Positions 1 through 10,354 of a stretch of DNA of 64,000 nucleotides are shown piece after piece. Position 1 is the first letter of the stretch. Every line of letters starts with the position of its first letter. This DNA comes from Bacillota bacterium. Lineage in GTDB: Bacteria; Bacillota; Sulfobacillia; JAJZYS01; JAJYTV01. The position numbers were made by a program, and so were the translations under genes. Location of the stretch: positions 1 through 64,000 of the forward strand of contig JAJYSZ010000003.1 of NCBI GenBank assembly GCA_021793315.1. The letters run 5' to 3'. The notes below the pieces were generated by a model. That model saw nothing but the letters and a program-made list of their open reading frames with translations. It was not told the origin of the DNA and did no database searches.

Positions 1-409
1 GCTCCTCCTGGCTCATATCCATCACTCTCTCGCCTAGCATGCCGGCATGCCTCTGAGGCCATCACCGACTGCCTGGGCCTTCGCCGTCAGGCCCGATCCG
101 TCCCTCCTCCACCGCTCAAAACAGCGAGGAGCCAGAAATCAATGCGAATCTCGCTGACAGGCAGCCAAGGAGGCCCTGCGCGACAACCCGATGGGACAGG
201 GTGCCCAGCGCACGCCGATGGGGGTGATTCCCAGCGGCCCTGGCTGCGTCTGTCGAGCGCGACCGTGCAGCCTGCTCGGTGTCGGAAAACGACCTCGGGT
301 CTGAGGTTCTTGGCGCGAGCACCAGGGTGGGCCGGGATGTCGTACGCTCTGCCCTCCAGGGAGCCGGGGGCATCCTCCGCCGCCTGGCCCGACTTAGCAG
401 GCGGCGCAA

Positions 410-1144
410 TCAGGACGCGGGCACGCTCGGCACGACGTTCGGCTGCGCGGCATGCGGCGGCAGCTTGAGGGCCGAACTGCCGCGTACGAAGCAGGTGACG
501 CCTCGTGTGATCGCCTGGGCGATCTGGCGCTGGTAATCAGGCTGCAGCAGGCGGCTACGCTCGGCGGGGTTCGAGATGAAGCCCACCTCGATCAGAGCGG
601 CCGGGATCTTCAGATGGCGCATGAGATAGAGATCCCTGGTCATATCCAGCTGACGGCGGCTGCCGCTGAGAGCGGTCATTTCGGCGTGTAGGCACGAGCC
701 AAGCAGCTGGCGCTCGGCATCGGGGTTCTCGCCGATGAACACCTGCGCGCCGTGCACCGAAGCATCCGAATACTTGTTGGCGTGGATACTGAGGAAGATG
801 CCCGCATCGTGGCGGGTGGCCAGCTCAACCCTCGCCGCAAGGTTCTGGCGCTGCAGGTTATCTGGCTTCTGGCCGCGCGGTACCAGGTTGTGATCGGCCT
901 GCCGGCTCTCCAGGACATTGGCGCCCGCCTTGCGCAAGGCGGCTGCCGTCTCCCGGCTGATGTCCAGCACCAGATCCTTCTCGTCGAGCCCCGCGGCGCT
1001 GGCGCCGTTGTCGCGCCCGCCATGGCCCGCGTCGACGACGATCACCTGTCCGTGAAGATCGGCCTTAGGCCGGGCGGCCTGGGCCAGCGAACCGTTGCCG
1101 AGAACCGCAAGGCATGCCAGCATGCCAAAAAGATGATGTCGCAT
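410..1144 (-). CDS. N-acetylmuramoyl-L-alanine amidase (Amidase_3), secreted
   Basis: ORF with signal peptide; VIVVDAGHGGRDNGA, FLSIHANK and PAALIEVGFISNPAE motifs of zinc amidases. Confidence 0.92.
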   Translation of the reverse strand: MRHHLFGMLACLAVLGNGSLAQAARPKADLHGQVIVVDAGHGGRDNGASAAGLDEKDLVLDISRETAAALRKAGANVLESRQADHNLVPRGQKPDNLQRQNLAARVELATRHDAGIFLSIHANKYSDASVHGAQVFIGENPDAERQLLGSCLHAEMTALSGSRRQLDMTRDLYLMRHLKIPAALIEVGFISNPAERSRLLQPDYQRQIAQAITRGVTCFVRGSSALKLPPHAAQPNVVPSVPAS

Positions 1145-1194
1145 GGGTCTAGTCTGCGCGCGGCAGGGCAGTCCTACGCAGCCAGCAAACAGTT

Positions 1195-1222
1195 GACGGG
1201 CCCGGCGTGCGCCGAGCCCGTC
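1195..1222 (-). terminator. hairpin terminator downstream of RRM gene
   Basis: GACGGGC..CGGCG/CGCCG..GCCCGTC stem just 3' of the minus-strand gene ending at 1237. Confidence 0.6.
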
Positions 1223-1236
1223 AGGCGAATTACAGC

Positions 1237-1512
1237 TTAGTAACGGCGAGGAGACGGCGCCCGGTTTTCACGGGGCTTCGCCTCGTTGACCGTAAGCTCG
1301 CGGCCTTCCCAGTCTGCGCCGTTCAGGGCGTCGATGACTTCCTGGGCCTTGTCGGCCGGGACCTCGACGAACCCGAAGCCGCGCGAACGGCCCGTCTCAC
1401 GGTCGGTTGCGATGCGCGCCGCGATTACCTCGGCGTACTGCGAAACCGCCCGGGTCAGGTCCTCGCTGGTAACAGACCACGGCAGGTTGCCGAAATACAG
1501 AGTCTTGACCAA
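1237..1512 (-). CDS. RRM-domain RNA-binding protein
   Basis: KTLYFGNLPWSVTSEDL (RNP2) and GRSRGFGFVEV (RNP1). Confidence 0.93.
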   Translation of the reverse strand: MVKTLYFGNLPWSVTSEDLTRAVSQYAEVIAARIATDRETGRSRGFGFVEVPADKAQEVIDALNGADWEGRELTVNEAKPRENRAPSPRRY

Positions 1513-1660
1513 GTCTTATCCTGCACTCCCTTCATTCTGTTCGTTCGCTTGGAAGTGCCAGGAGACATTGGCCAAAAACTCGAGCCACTGGACCCAGACA
1601 AGCTGCCCAAAGCGACACCAACAATATAGCGCCGGCGGCCTGCGTTTGCAAGTTCGCGCC

Positions 1661-1789
1661 CTAGTCGGCCTCGCCCTCGGAGGCAGCAGCCGACGGCTCG
1701 GCCCGGCCGCAGCACTCGCCGTAGTTGAGCCCCGAACCGCAGGGGCACGGCTCGTTCGGCTCAGGGGTGGCGCGCCGTTCCTCATCCAT
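1661..1789 (-). CDS. small SEC-C motif protein
   Basis: 42 aa from internal ATG; PNEPCPCGSGLNYGECCG zinc-binding SEC-C motif; AGGAGG upstream. Confidence 0.8.
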   Translation of the reverse strand: MDEERRATPEPNEPCPCGSGLNYGECCGRAEPSAAASEGEAD

Positions 1790-1973
1790 GTGGGCACCTC
1801 CTTGCGCCAGTCCGTCACAGCTAGCTATGCCGCCGAGATCCTGGAAATACGCTCTTCGCGACAGCTCGGGGCCCTTTGGCGCAGTCCGTTCGGGCATTGT
1901 GGCCGTGGCGCCGCCGTGCCCAAATGGCATTAGATGCCGGCCCAGGACTCTGGCCGGCGTGGAGGTGGAGCCG

Positions 1974-2207
1974 ATGCCGGTGGTCACGACGGCACTTCTG
2001 GACACGAGAGGGCTGCTCTGTCCGGGACCGCTCATGGAAGCCATCCGCGCCATGCGACATGTCGATGCGGGCCAGACGCTCGTCATCCTGAGCGATGATC
2101 CCGGTGCACGCACGGACATCGCTCTCTGGGCGGAGAAGTCCGGCAACGAGTTGGTTTCCATTGTCGAACAGGTCGGCTGGAACGAGATCACGCTGCGGCG
2201 GAACTGA
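1974..2207 (+). CDS. TusA/SirA-family sulfur carrier protein
   Basis: LLDTRGLLCPGPLMEAIRAM (CPGP motif); GGAGGTGG SD upstream of ATG 1974. Confidence 0.88.
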   Translation: MPVVTTALLDTRGLLCPGPLMEAIRAMRHVDAGQTLVILSDDPGARTDIALWAEKSGNELVSIVEQVGWNEITLRRN

Positions 2208-2231
2208 GCCTTTGGCAGGGCCGTGCACGGC

Positions 2232-5200
2232 TTAGCGCCGTGTGCGGCCCTCGTCGCTTGCTGGCGTCAGGCGGATGGCGATCGGCTGATAGGGCTGGTA
2301 GCGCAGTCGCAGGCTGCGGCCGTCTGCGGACCTGGCGAGCATCTCGTCATCCTCCTTGGGCTGCTCGCTGACGAGATCGCAGGGTGCGGCGGAGTCGAGC
2401 CGCCAGGGGAAGGCCAGTTCGCACGCTCCCCGATCCCCGAAGAGTTCGCCGAGGTAGGCGATGACGTCGCCGGAACCGTCCTCGGCAGGTTTCAGTCCGA
2501 GCAGCCGGAGGTTGTCCGGCAGTCCGGCGCAGGGCCCTGTCGGCATGGTCGGAACCGCTTCGCGCAGGTCGGCGGAAATGCCGGCGGCGTGCACGTGCGC
2601 TTTCGCCATGACCCCTGCGTCGCGCCAGTCGCCGCGATGCGGCAGCAGTTCGAGGCAGACGGGAGCCGGCTCCTCGTCTGCATGTGGGTCGGGATAGAGC
2701 GGGGAGGTGGCGATGGTCAGGTAAAGCGTGCCGCCTACGACTGCATGGCCGTAGCGCGCATCGTTGAGGAGCGCGAGACCGAGGTGCGGCTCCCCAAGGT
2801 CCGCGAAGCGATGCGCGGGCCACTCCCAGTGCGCTTCATCCGCAGGGCCGGAGCCCACGACCGGGTGGAGGTCGCAGCCCCACATGCCCTCGGCCGCAAC
2901 CGACTGGGCTTTGAGGTTCGTCGGCAGGGCATAGCGCAGCACGACGTGGCGCGCCGGCTGCCGTGCCGTGACCGAGACGGTCAGGCGACCGCTCTGCCGT
3001 TCCAGCGCGATCAGCTCGTGCACGTCCATGCCCTCGGGACCCTTGTGGCGCAGCAGGACCGCATCCCGCAGGGGGCCGAACTCCAGCTGGACGGGCTCGA
3101 GGTGCTGGAGATCAAGCGGCACGCGCAGCTCCGGCGGCACGAGCTCCCAGGCGTCAAACTGGTCGGGGTGCTGGCGGTAGACCTCCAGGCCGGCGATGCC
3201 TGCCAGCAGCTCCTCACCCGCATAGCGCAGGCTTTCGATGCCGCACCGGCCTATCTTGACCTTGAGCTCGCCACCCTTGAGCCAGACTTCGTCGCAGGGC
3301 CGTGGCGGCACGGCCGCCACCGGCTCGACGCGCGTCACGGGCAGGGCGGCGATGCCGAGGGCCGGCAGGGCCGGCGCGGGCACGAGGTAGCCCTCGCCGG
3401 TTCGCTGGATGGCTGCGGGGTGGCCATCCCCGTCCAGCGGGGCGAACGGCCGCGACACCTCGACGAGTCGGTCGCTGGAAGCAAAGCCCGCGCGGCTGGC
3501 AAGCACGAGGCATGCCTGCGGTGGTCCCTCGGGGCAGAGGGCGTCGACCGCGGCGGCATCCTCGTGGCGCGTGCGGGCCAAAAGCGGCTCGACCTCCGCC
3601 CGCAGATCCTCGTACACAGCGCCGATCGACGAACCGGGCAGGATGTCGTGGAACTGAAGCCGCATCAGCGCGCGCCAGTCCGCCGACGGTCTGCCGCGTC
3701 CGCCCGAGGCCCAAGTGCTGCGCGTCTCGGCTGCGGTGAGCAGCGACTCCGCCTGGCGCAGCAGGTACTTCGCCCAGCTTTGCGTCGTGTAGGTGCCCCT
3801 GTGGTACTCGAGATAGAGCGGCCCGCGCAGTGCAGGCGTCCCGCTGTCGGGCAGGACGGACGCCAGTGGCTCCCAGCGAAGGCGCGGCATCAGCGGAAGT
3901 TCGCCATAGCGCCGCAGGCGTTCGATCATCTCGGGGGTCGGCCCGCCGCCGCCGTCGCCGTGGCCAAACGCATAGAGGAAGGCGCCGCGTCCTCCGTCCA
4001 GGGCATGACGCTCCGCAGTCTGGCGCAGGTCGCCGAGCGTCGCAGGGGCGTTGTAGCCGCCTTCCGTCGCGGAGAAGAGGTGTCCCTGCACCGAGGCTCC
4101 GTCCGGTCCGACCCAGGTGAAGTCCGTGTAGGGGAAGCGCGTCGTGTCATTCCAGCGCAGCTTGGTCGTGCAGAAATGGCGCACGCCGGCGGCAGCTAGG
4201 AGCGTGGGCAGGCCTGCCGCAAAGCCGAAGCTGTCGGGCAGAAACGCGGTCCTGGGGCGTACGCCGAACTGGCTCTCGTAATACCGCAGGCCGTAGAGGA
4301 GGTGGCGCAGGACCGCCGCGGCGTCCGGCAGCTGGCCGTCGATCTCGACCCATGTGGCGCCGAGTGCTTCGATGCGCCCTTCGCCGACCAAGCCCTGAAG
4401 GCGGCGGAACAGGGCGGGATCGTCCTCCTTGAGCCATTGCCACAGCTCGGGCTGGGATATGCCCAGGCGCCAGTCCGGGTGGCTCTCCAGGAGCTCGGCC
4501 TGGCTTGCATAGGTGCGCCGCGCCTTCTTGCGGGCGGTCTCCATGCGCCAGAGCCAGGCGAGATCTATGTGGGCGTGCCCGAGCGGCACCGCCTCCCCGA
4601 CGCCGTCCGGCAGGTCTGCCTTGAGGGTGGCGAAGAGCCGGCGCAGCGCGGCGGCCGTCTCGCTAACCGCGGCCTCCACCTCGTCGCGGGGTGGACCCTG
4701 CAGGAAAGGCAGTCCGCCGCCCCCGGCCCGCAATGCCCGCCTGAGACCTTCCTCCTCCGCCGATGCGCCGTGGCGGCGAAGCCAGTCCTGCAGCACCGCG
4801 CGGTCGGGCGCGAGGGCACGTAGCGGACGCAGGGCAGCCAAGAGACCTTCCGTGGCCAGCTTGGCCGCGACAATGGGCGTGCGCCCGTCCAGGGCCCACT
4901 CCGCGAGCACCTCAAGGTCGAGGGCGGCAGCAGCGGCTGTGCGGTCGATGCGCTGCCAGGCCAGGCGGACGCGGGGCGATGGCACCTCGACGCCCATGAG
5001 TCCCGTCCGGAGGACTTCGAGCGTCAGAAGATGTCGGCCGGGCGGCAGGTGAAGGTCCGCGTGGCGGTGAAACGCGTTGCTCGCCGCACGGCTGATCCCG
5101 TCGACCTGCAACAGGCCCTCGCCGTCGACGTCCAGGCGCAGGCGCGCATCGGGCCAGGGCACCTCGGTCTCGATCTGGACCCGAAGCTCGTCCGCGTTCG

Positions 5201-5357
5201 GATCGGGCCAAAGGCCGCGCGGACCGAGCGGCTGCGGCGAGGAAGCCTTGCCGTCCTTCAGGCAGACGACACGAGGGACGGCGATCGGACGCTCTGCGAG
5301 AATGCTGAAGCGGTCGAGGGCGGTCTGCCAGAAGCGGAACTCGGTCTTGAAGTCCAT
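2232..5357 (-). CDS. alpha-mannosidase, glycoside hydrolase family 38
   Basis: GHAHIDLAWLWRMETARKKARRT, LPDSFGFAAGLPTLL; GGGAGG SD before ATG 5357. Confidence 0.92.
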   Translation of the reverse strand: MDFKTEFRFWQTALDRFSILAERPIAVPRVVCLKDGKASSPQPLGPRGLWPDPNADELRVQIETEVPWPDARLRLDVDGEGLLQVDGISRAASNAFHRHADLHLPPGRHLLTLEVLRTGLMGVEVPSPRVRLAWQRIDRTAAAAALDLEVLAEWALDGRTPIVAAKLATEGLLAALRPLRALAPDRAVLQDWLRRHGASAEEEGLRRALRAGGGGLPFLQGPPRDEVEAAVSETAAALRRLFATLKADLPDGVGEAVPLGHAHIDLAWLWRMETARKKARRTYASQAELLESHPDWRLGISQPELWQWLKEDDPALFRRLQGLVGEGRIEALGATWVEIDGQLPDAAAVLRHLLYGLRYYESQFGVRPRTAFLPDSFGFAAGLPTLLAAAGVRHFCTTKLRWNDTTRFPYTDFTWVGPDGASVQGHLFSATEGGYNAPATLGDLRQTAERHALDGGRGAFLYAFGHGDGGGGPTPEMIERLRRYGELPLMPRLRWEPLASVLPDSGTPALRGPLYLEYHRGTYTTQSWAKYLLRQAESLLTAAETRSTWASGGRGRPSADWRALMRLQFHDILPGSSIGAVYEDLRAEVEPLLARTRHEDAAAVDALCPEGPPQACLVLASRAGFASSDRLVEVSRPFAPLDGDGHPAAIQRTGEGYLVPAPALPALGIAALPVTRVEPVAAVPPRPCDEVWLKGGELKVKIGRCGIESLRYAGEELLAGIAGLEVYRQHPDQFDAWELVPPELRVPLDLQHLEPVQLEFGPLRDAVLLRHKGPEGMDVHELIALERQSGRLTVSVTARQPARHVVLRYALPTNLKAQSVAAEGMWGCDLHPVVGSGPADEAHWEWPAHRFADLGEPHLGLALLNDARYGHAVVGGTLYLTIATSPLYPDPHADEEPAPVCLELLPHRGDWRDAGVMAKAHVHAAGISADLREAVPTMPTGPCAGLPDNLRLLGLKPAEDGSGDVIAYLGELFGDRGACELAFPWRLDSAAPCDLVSEQPKEDDEMLARSADGRSLRLRYQPYQPIAIRLTPASDEGRTRR

Positions 5358-5418
5358 CTCAAGCCTCCCGGTCGAGGTGTGGAAAGAGGGGTTCGGCTGT
5401 GCGGACAAGCCTCGCGTC

Positions 5419-6645
5419 TTGAGTCAGGCGGCTGCGGTGCTGCCTAAGGAACGGCTTGATTTCCGGCGCACCTTCCTGCTGGGATTCGGCATGTTCTCGA
5501 TCTCGATCGCAAGTGCACTGTACAACGCCTACGTGCCGCTATTCCTGCGGCACTATCTCACCAGCGTCGGCCTCATCGGTGCGATCGTGGCCTTCCGCTC
5601 CCTTTCCGGACTCATCCTGAACCTCTACTTCGCTGCCCGCTCCGACCGCACCTGGACCCGCCAAGGCCGACGCATGCCCTACATCGTCATCGGCATGCCG
5701 ATCGCCGGTGTGCTCTTTCTGATGTTTCCCTGGCAGTTCGGCGCCGTCTTCCTTGTCGTGATCGACATCGTCTACGCTTTTTCGTCCAATATTTTCTACG
5801 CCCCGACCATAGCCCTGATGCCGGACATCACGCCGGCATCGCTGCGCAGCCAGGCCAACGGCGTCATCAACCTGCTGGCGGGCATCGGGGCCCTGCTCGC
5901 GTTCTTCGGCGGGCCGATCCTCTACGGCGTCTCCCGCGACCTGCCCTTTCTCGTGGTAGGTCTCCTGTTTTTCGTCATCCCGGCGCTGATGCGCTGGGGC
6001 ATCCGCGAGCCCGCGGACATTCCCCGCTCGGAGTCGGTCGGGCTCGTCCACCTCTGGCGGGCGGCTGTGGAGGTGTGGCAGAACGCGGACCGCACAGGCG
6101 TCTATCTCCTGCTCGCCATTTTCTTCTGGACAGCGGGCGAGAGTTCTGTCGACACCTTTTTCGTCACCTACGGTGTCTATCATCTGCACATGACATCGGG
6201 CACCGCCGTGATCACCATCGGCATCTTCGCCGTCGCCTACCTGCTGGGCGCGTACCCGAGCGGGGTCCTCTCCGGCAAGATCGGACGCAAGCTCACGTTG
6301 CAGATCGGCGCTCTTGTGCTCGGGATAGCGTTCCTCGCCATCCCCCTCCTGCCGAGCCTTCTCATGCTGCGCGCCGTGGCCTTCGTCGGTGGACTCGGCT
6401 GGGCACTGGTCAACATCAACGGTTACCCCTGGGTGACAGACCTCACCAAGACCAAGATGGGAGCCTACACCGGTCTCTACATCCTCGCGACGGGACTTGC
6501 CACCGTCGCGGCGCAGCCTCTCATCGGGCTCGCGATGGACCATCTCGGCTACCAGATGCTCTTCTACATCGCCGGCCCGGCCTGCCTGATCGCCCTCGGG
6601 CTGCTGTTCGGGACAGGCAGGCCTCAGGTGCGCGCCGCGAAGTAG
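5419..6645 (+). CDS. MFS transporter
   Basis: 12-TM type protein, FLLGFGMFSISIASALYNAYVPLFL; divergent from alpha-mannosidase; start codon uncertain (TTG 5419 or GTG 5377). Confidence 0.85.
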   Translation: MSQAAAVLPKERLDFRRTFLLGFGMFSISIASALYNAYVPLFLRHYLTSVGLIGAIVAFRSLSGLILNLYFAARSDRTWTRQGRRMPYIVIGMPIAGVLFLMFPWQFGAVFLVVIDIVYAFSSNIFYAPTIALMPDITPASLRSQANGVINLLAGIGALLAFFGGPILYGVSRDLPFLVVGLLFFVIPALMRWGIREPADIPRSESVGLVHLWRAAVEVWQNADRTGVYLLLAIFFWTAGESSVDTFFVTYGVYHLHMTSGTAVITIGIFAVAYLLGAYPSGVLSGKIGRKLTLQIGALVLGIAFLAIPLLPSLLMLRAVAFVGGLGWALVNINGYPWVTDLTKTKMGAYTGLYILATGLATVAAQPLIGLAMDHLGYQMLFYIAGPACLIALGLLFGTGRPQVRAAK

Positions 6646-7898
6646 ATGGGGTTCGAAAAGGCAGCCGGAAGTTCGTAGCGTACCTCTTCGAACCAGCGCC
6701 AGAGTTCGGCCCGCCAGAAGGAACGGCCGTCGCGCAGGAAATTCAGGTGGAGCTCGCCGCTTTCGAGCACCGATTCCTGCTCGAGGCCGCGCTCGCTGAA
6801 AAGCCGCAGGCGATCCCCAGCGCGGGCGGTCGACCTGATCTCGAGCTGCTCGGGACTGCCTGCGGGCACGACGTCTCCCTGCATCGACGACCCGCAGCGG
6901 AGGTCAAGCAGCGGCCCCTCAGGCGCCACGCTCAGGGCGACGTGCCCTTGGCGCAGGGCGGCCAGCACGCCGTCTGCCGTGGGGCTGTCCGTGCGCACCC
7001 AGTTCGTCGGCATGCCGTAGCGGACGAACGGATGCGGGACATGGCGATCGCTGCCGCCGATCGCGGGCAGACGACGCCCGCCTGCAAGCTGCTGCTGCCA
7101 CCAGGCGAGCGCCGCTTGGTTGCACGGCCGCCAAGGGCCGTTCCAGAGCTCGACGGCGTCCATCGGCAGGTCAAGCCCCCAGCCCCAGGCACAACCCTTG
7201 CAGCTGTCGTCGAAGGGATGGCTGACGGAGACGAATGCGCCATGCGCTCGCGCCTCCTCGATGCCTCTCAGGGCTTCTTCCGCGCTTTGCACGCGGAAGT
7301 CGCGCAACGGACGGTCGCTGCCGAGCAGGTTGCAGTGCCCCTCCAGAGTCGTCCATTCCATGCCCTGGATCGCGAACACGTCCGGGCGCACCGGGAAGGC
7401 CTGGGCGGCCGTCGCGGTGTTGTGGTCCGTGAGGGCGACGAAGTCGAGGCCGAGATCGGCGATGGCATCGGCCACCTGCCAGGGGGCATCAGCGCCGTCG
7501 CTGTGGGTGGTGTGAACGTGCAGTTCGCCGCGCAGCCAGCGGGGTGCCGCGGGGAGGTAGCGCACGCGGACAGTGACGTCGCACGCGGGCGACGTCACCT
7601 GGTAGGCACCGAGGAGAACCGCCCAGCGACCGGCCTGAAGCGCACCGGGGCGATAGCCGGGCGTCGCACGGGCGAGCCCGATGACCGCCTCGCGCCTGGC
7701 TCCGCCGCTCCAGCCGCGCACGCCTTGGGGATCGGCCACGCCGAAGTCGATCACCGTAGCCTTGGGCCCCTCGACCTCAATGCAGATCTGCAGTTCTGCC
7801 GCGTCGGCGGGACAGTCGAACGGCAGTTCGAGATAGCCGCCCTCAGCGGAACTGTCGACGTGATAACGCTGTTCGAAAAGATGGCGCCAATCCTGCAC
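6624..7898 (-). CDS. CehA/McbA-type PHP-domain metallohydrolase
   Basis: RGELHVHTTHSDG, DFVALTDHNT, GMEWTT, GSDRH motifs. Confidence 0.88.
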   Translation of the reverse strand: MQDWRHLFEQRYHVDSSAEGGYLELPFDCPADAAELQICIEVEGPKATVIDFGVADPQGVRGWSGGARREAVIGLARATPGYRPGALQAGRWAVLLGAYQVTSPACDVTVRVRYLPAAPRWLRGELHVHTTHSDGADAPWQVADAIADLGLDFVALTDHNTATAAQAFPVRPDVFAIQGMEWTTLEGHCNLLGSDRPLRDFRVQSAEEALRGIEEARAHGAFVSVSHPFDDSCKGCAWGWGLDLPMDAVELWNGPWRPCNQAALAWWQQQLAGGRRLPAIGGSDRHVPHPFVRYGMPTNWVRTDSPTADGVLAALRQGHVALSVAPEGPLLDLRCGSSMQGDVVPAGSPEQLEIRSTARAGDRLRLFSERGLEQESVLESGELHLNFLRDGRSFWRAELWRWFEEVRYELPAAFSNPIYFAART

Positions 7899-8065
7899 TG
7901 GAAAGCCCCCTTGCCGTCCCGCCCTAGCTTCAAGGCGGTTCCCCGCCAGTCCTGCGCCAAGGGTGGGGCGACTCTGGCCAGGGAATCGCGGGCGTCAGCG
8001 AGAAGTGGTCAGGAGCGAAGCCGGCGACAAAGCGATGTCAGAGGACAGGAGCGTGAACCAAGCCA

Positions 8066-9811
8066 TTGGAGGCAACCGAGCGCAAGGCGTTGATGGCGGT
8101 GGCGCGGGGAGCGCGCGCGGCAGATCTCATCCTGCGCGGCGGGATGGTCTGCAATGTCTATTCGCGTGAGATCTACGCCGCGGACCTGGTGATCGCAGAC
8201 GGCCGCATCGCGTTCGTGGGCGACGCGGAGGGGTTCTCGGCGGCCGAGGACATTGACGTCGCAGGCGCGTACCTCGCACCCGGGCTGGTCGAGCCGCACG
8301 GACACCCCTGGATCCTCTACAACCCGCGCAGCTACGCACAGGCGCTGCTTGGGCGAGGCGTCACCGCGGCGGCCTGCGACGACCTGCCGCTGCGGGTAGC
8401 CTTCGGGCCGCGTCTGCAGCCGGCCCTGCAGGCTGTCAGCCATCTGCCTGTGCACTACTACTGGCTGATGCGCGTCGGCTTCTATGGGCCCGACGCCGAT
8501 CCGGAGGGACCGGGAGAACGCATCCTGCCGCAGGAGGAGATCGCGTCGAGCCTTGCGACGCCCGGCATGCTGGGCATCGCCGAACTCAACCGCTGGCGGA
8601 ACGTCCTGCCCGGGCCGGATGACGTGCTTGAGGCATTCAGTCTCGCCCGCAGCCGGGGACAGATCGTCCAAGGACACACGTCCGGAGCGCGCCCAAGGGA
8701 CCTGAACCTGCTCTCGTTGGCCGGCATTGATTCCTGCCACGAGGCGATCACCGTCGACGAGGCGCGCACGCGTTTGCGCCTCGGCCTCTACACGATGCTC
8801 CGTCACAGTTCGCTGCGCGCCGATCTGCCGGCCTTGCAGGGCCTGCTGCTGGAGAATATCGATCTCAGTCGCGTCATGCTGACGACCGACGGCAGTTCCC
8901 CGGCGCACATCGCGCGCGAAGGACACCTGGACGGCATGTTGCGCCAGCTCGTGGCGGCAGGCCTCGACCCGCTCCTTGCGCTACAGCTTGCAACCATCTA
9001 CCCAGCGACCTACCTCGGACTACAAGGCGAGATAGGCGGCCTGGCCCCCGGCCGGCTGGCGGACGTCGTCGTCTACCGGGACCTCGAGAGGTTCGCGCCC
9101 GAACTGGTGTTTGCCGCGGGACGCCTCGTCGCGCGGGCGGGCGAGCTGACGCTCGAACTGCCGCCGATCACGTGGCCCGAGGTGGCATCGACGCATCCCT
9201 ATCGACCCGGCCGCGTGCCAGCGGCCGATCTGGTGCTGCCCTATGCGGGGCCGACGCAGGCCATCTCCTTCTTCGACAGCGTCCTGACGCGCAGGGAGAC
9301 CCTCGATCTCCCTGAACGCAACGGCACCTACGATCTTTCCTCGCGCCCCGACCTTCTGCACGCCGCGCTGGTCGCACGCGACGGCCGCTTCATCAGCCGG
9401 GGCGTCGTGGCGGGACTGATGCGCGACCTCGAGGGGTTCGCGACGTCCTATCTCCTGAACGGACACCTGCTGGTGCTCGGCCGCAATCCAGAGAGCATGG
9501 CGGAGGCTCTGGGCGCGATTTGCGAGCGCGATGGGGGCTTCCTGCATTTCGCCGGCGGCCAGGTGGAGTGGTACCTGCCACTGCCGCTCTTCGGGATCAT
9601 GCGCGGCGGTTCGTTCCAGGATGCCGTGGACGGCTCGCAGGAGCTTGAGCGCTTCACCCGGGCCCATGGTTACCGCTTTGCCGACCCGGCCTACAGTTTG
9701 CATTTCCTGGTCGGCGACTTCCTGCCCGGGCCACGTCTCACCGCGCGCGGCGAAGTCGACGCGAAGACGGGCGATGTGATCCTGCCTGCCCTGCGCCGAG
9801 CCGAGGTTTGA
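8066..9811 (+). CDS. adenine deaminase-like amidohydrolase (YerA-like subgroup)
   Basis: ADLILRGGMVCNVYSREIYAADLVIADGRIAFVGDAEG...APGLVEPHGHPWILYNP; C-terminal region as in Ade family. Confidence 0.8.
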   Translation: MEATERKALMAVARGARAADLILRGGMVCNVYSREIYAADLVIADGRIAFVGDAEGFSAAEDIDVAGAYLAPGLVEPHGHPWILYNPRSYAQALLGRGVTAAACDDLPLRVAFGPRLQPALQAVSHLPVHYYWLMRVGFYGPDADPEGPGERILPQEEIASSLATPGMLGIAELNRWRNVLPGPDDVLEAFSLARSRGQIVQGHTSGARPRDLNLLSLAGIDSCHEAITVDEARTRLRLGLYTMLRHSSLRADLPALQGLLLENIDLSRVMLTTDGSSPAHIAREGHLDGMLRQLVAAGLDPLLALQLATIYPATYLGLQGEIGGLAPGRLADVVVYRDLERFAPELVFAAGRLVARAGELTLELPPITWPEVASTHPYRPGRVPAADLVLPYAGPTQAISFFDSVLTRRETLDLPERNGTYDLSSRPDLLHAALVARDGRFISRGVVAGLMRDLEGFATSYLLNGHLLVLGRNPESMAEALGAICERDGGFLHFAGGQVEWYLPLPLFGIMRGGSFQDAVDGSQELERFTRAHGYRFADPAYSLHFLVGDFLPGPRLTARGEVDAKTGDVILPALRRAEV

Positions 9812-9898
9812 CAAGGTCATAGGACCCTGTCAGGTCAGACCCGCCTTTGCTACGATCGAGGCGGAATCGGGCATTCCTCGCGTGAGGAGGCGTGAACC

Positions 9899-10309
9899 AT
9901 GCGCATCCTGCTTGCGACCGACGCCTCGGATGGCGCCCTCGCGGCAGCCCGCTTCGTTGCCGCGAACTTCGCCACGGATGTGGAGATTACGCTGATTACG
10001 GTGCTGCGTAACCCGACAGAGTACTTTCCGGACGCCGCCATCGCCTACAACGAGCCCGTCTGGCGCGATGAGTCGGCGAAGTATGCCCATGAGGTCTTCG
10101 CGACCACACGGCGGGCGCTGGGCGGCCGCGAAGTGGCCAACGAGATCTTTCGCGAAGGCGTGCCGCACGCCGTCCTGACCGAGATCGCCAAGAATTATGA
10201 CCTGGTGGTCGTGGGCAAGCGCCGCAAGCCCAGCCTTGCCAAGCTCGTGCTTGGCTCGGTGAGCCAGCAGCTCGCCCATTACCTGACGGTGCCGCTGCTT
10301 ATCGTCTGA
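9899..10309 (+). CDS. universal stress protein UspA family
   Basis: MRILLATDASDGALAAARF...VVVGKRRKPSLAKLVLGSVSQQLAHYLTVPLLIV. Confidence 0.93.
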   Translation: MRILLATDASDGALAAARFVAANFATDVEITLITVLRNPTEYFPDAAIAYNEPVWRDESAKYAHEVFATTRRALGGREVANEIFREGVPHAVLTEIAKNYDLVVVGKRRKPSLAKLVLGSVSQQLAHYLTVPLLIV

Positions 10310-10327
10310 ATGGTTGCACGGCTGCCT

Positions 10328-10351
10328 GACCGGGCGGAATTCCGCCCGGTC
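10328..10351. terminator. bidirectional terminator between convergent genes
   Basis: perfect 24-nt palindrome GACCGGGCGGAATTCCGCCCGGTC followed by TTCTT. Confidence 0.8.
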
Positions 10352-10354
10352 TTC

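Noticed and set aside
37-50. GCATGCCGGCATGC palindrome at left edge
   Set aside because: Short, GC-rich, no adjacent gene context in the window; could be chance.
2223-4199. 658-aa plus-strand ORF
   Set aside because: Antisense to the well-supported GH38 gene; Arg/Gly/Ala-rich composition typical of spurious antisense ORFs in GC-rich DNA.
6075-8093. 672-aa plus-strand ORF
   Set aside because: Overlaps MFS gene in another frame and runs antisense to the CehA-type gene; no family motifs.
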